A DNA stretch of 64,000 nt from Paracoccaceae bacterium. Lineage in GTDB: Bacteria; Pseudomonadota; Alphaproteobacteria; Rhodobacterales; Rhodobacteraceae. A program made the translations under genes and the position numbers. Positions 63,789 to 64,000 of the stretch are shown in pieces (position 1 is the first letter of the stretch; the number at the start of each line of letters is the position of its first letter). The stretch spans positions 3,281,649-3,345,648 of the forward strand of contig CP075370.1 of assembly GCA_019454225.1 (NCBI GenBank). The letters run 5' to 3'. The notes below the pieces were generated by a model. That model did no database searches. It was not told the origin of the DNA and worked only from the letters and a program-made list of their open reading frames with translations.

Positions 63789-64000
63789 CTAAAGGCCCTT
63801 CGACTGGTAGGTCGAGGCCACGCGGCTGATCGACACGACATAGGCCGCCACCCGCAGGTCCTCGACGTCCGGGCGGCCGTGCCACACCTCGCGCATCGCC
63901 TGATAGGCGGTGCGCATCGTGTCATCCAGCCCCGACCGCACCAGCGCCAGCTCGTCCGACCCGGTCAGGAACTTGTGCTTGAAGTCGGGCGACAGCGTCC
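63789..64000 (-). CDS. Glu/Leu/Phe/Val dehydrogenase, C-terminal end
   Basis: 70 residues up to the TAG at 63789-63791; the rest lies beyond the window. ELALVRSGLDDTMRTAYQAM followed by EDLRVAAYVVSISRVASTYQ matches the last helices of the glutamate dehydrogenase family. Convergent with msrB, 16 bases apart. Confidence 0.7.
   Translation of the reverse strand, partial: TLSPDFKHKFLTGSDELALVRSGLDDTMRTAYQAMREVWHGRPDVEDLRVAAYVVSISRVASTYQSKGL

Noticed and set aside
1-64000. tRNA, rRNA, CRISPR, insertion sequences or phage genes
   Set aside because: I looked for cloverleaf ends, spaced repeats, transposase motifs and terminal inverted repeats and found none; the amidase at 728 alone does not indicate a prophage.

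Overview
The window is a GC-rich stretch of what looks like an alphaproteobacterial chromosome, most likely Rhodobacterales (Rhodobacteraceae/Paracoccaceae). I infer this from gene content and codon bias, not from a database match. Pointers are a PstA/PstC pair of the long type, a MoxR-DUF58-DUF4159 operon, DUF1285, a heterotetrameric sarcosine oxidase operon and many tripartite tricarboxylate transporters (TTT). I see no rRNA, tRNA, CRISPR array, insertion sequence or phage gene.

Layout. Bases 1-17.9 kb are mainly core genes: a DUF599 end fragment, an amidase, a flavin amine oxidase, the MoxR/DUF58/DUF4159 operon (minus strand), DUF1285, small conserved proteins, polA, a YjbR-like gene, gloA, ribD-nrdR and a dienelactone hydrolase. 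18-24.5 kb is the phosphate locus pstSCAB-phoU-phoB (minus strand) behind a three-unit Pho box; no phoR is present. 24.6-32.6 kb holds an IalB-like gene, then a two-component system of TctD/TctE type co-transcribed with a periplasmic binding protein, divergent from tctCBA and an AbrB-type membrane protein.

32.6-55.3 kb is a catabolic region. It has a second TTT set (tctCBA plus a ModA-like protein without a signal peptide) with a LysR regulator and a ketopantoate-reductase-like enzyme, then three FadR-type GntR regulators, each divergent from a fumarylacetoacetate hydrolase (FAH) family gene. GntR 2 leads an operon with a 4,5-dihydroxyphthalate-decarboxylase-like protein and a third TTT set. 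GntR 3 faces an eight-gene-length unit of seven genes: FAH, a TauABC-like ABC transporter, an Ldh2-family dehydrogenase, an acyl-CoA ligase and a second ketopantoate-reductase-like enzyme. Near-identical operator-like palindromes occur in all three GntR/FAH intergenic regions. The housekeeping gene zapE sits inside this region.

55.3-64 kb holds a renalase-like oxidoreductase, the sarcosine oxidase operon (soxB, a small secreted protein, soxD, soxA, soxG, an M20 hydrolase), an exported MsrB and the end of a Glu/Leu/Phe/Val dehydrogenase.

The best candidates for something undescribed are the three-fold GntR/FAH system with its shared operator, a 75-base intergenic element present twice (17859-17933 and, inverted, 56365-56439), and a LysR-type palindrome placed in front of both the LysR gene and the neighbouring reductase gene.
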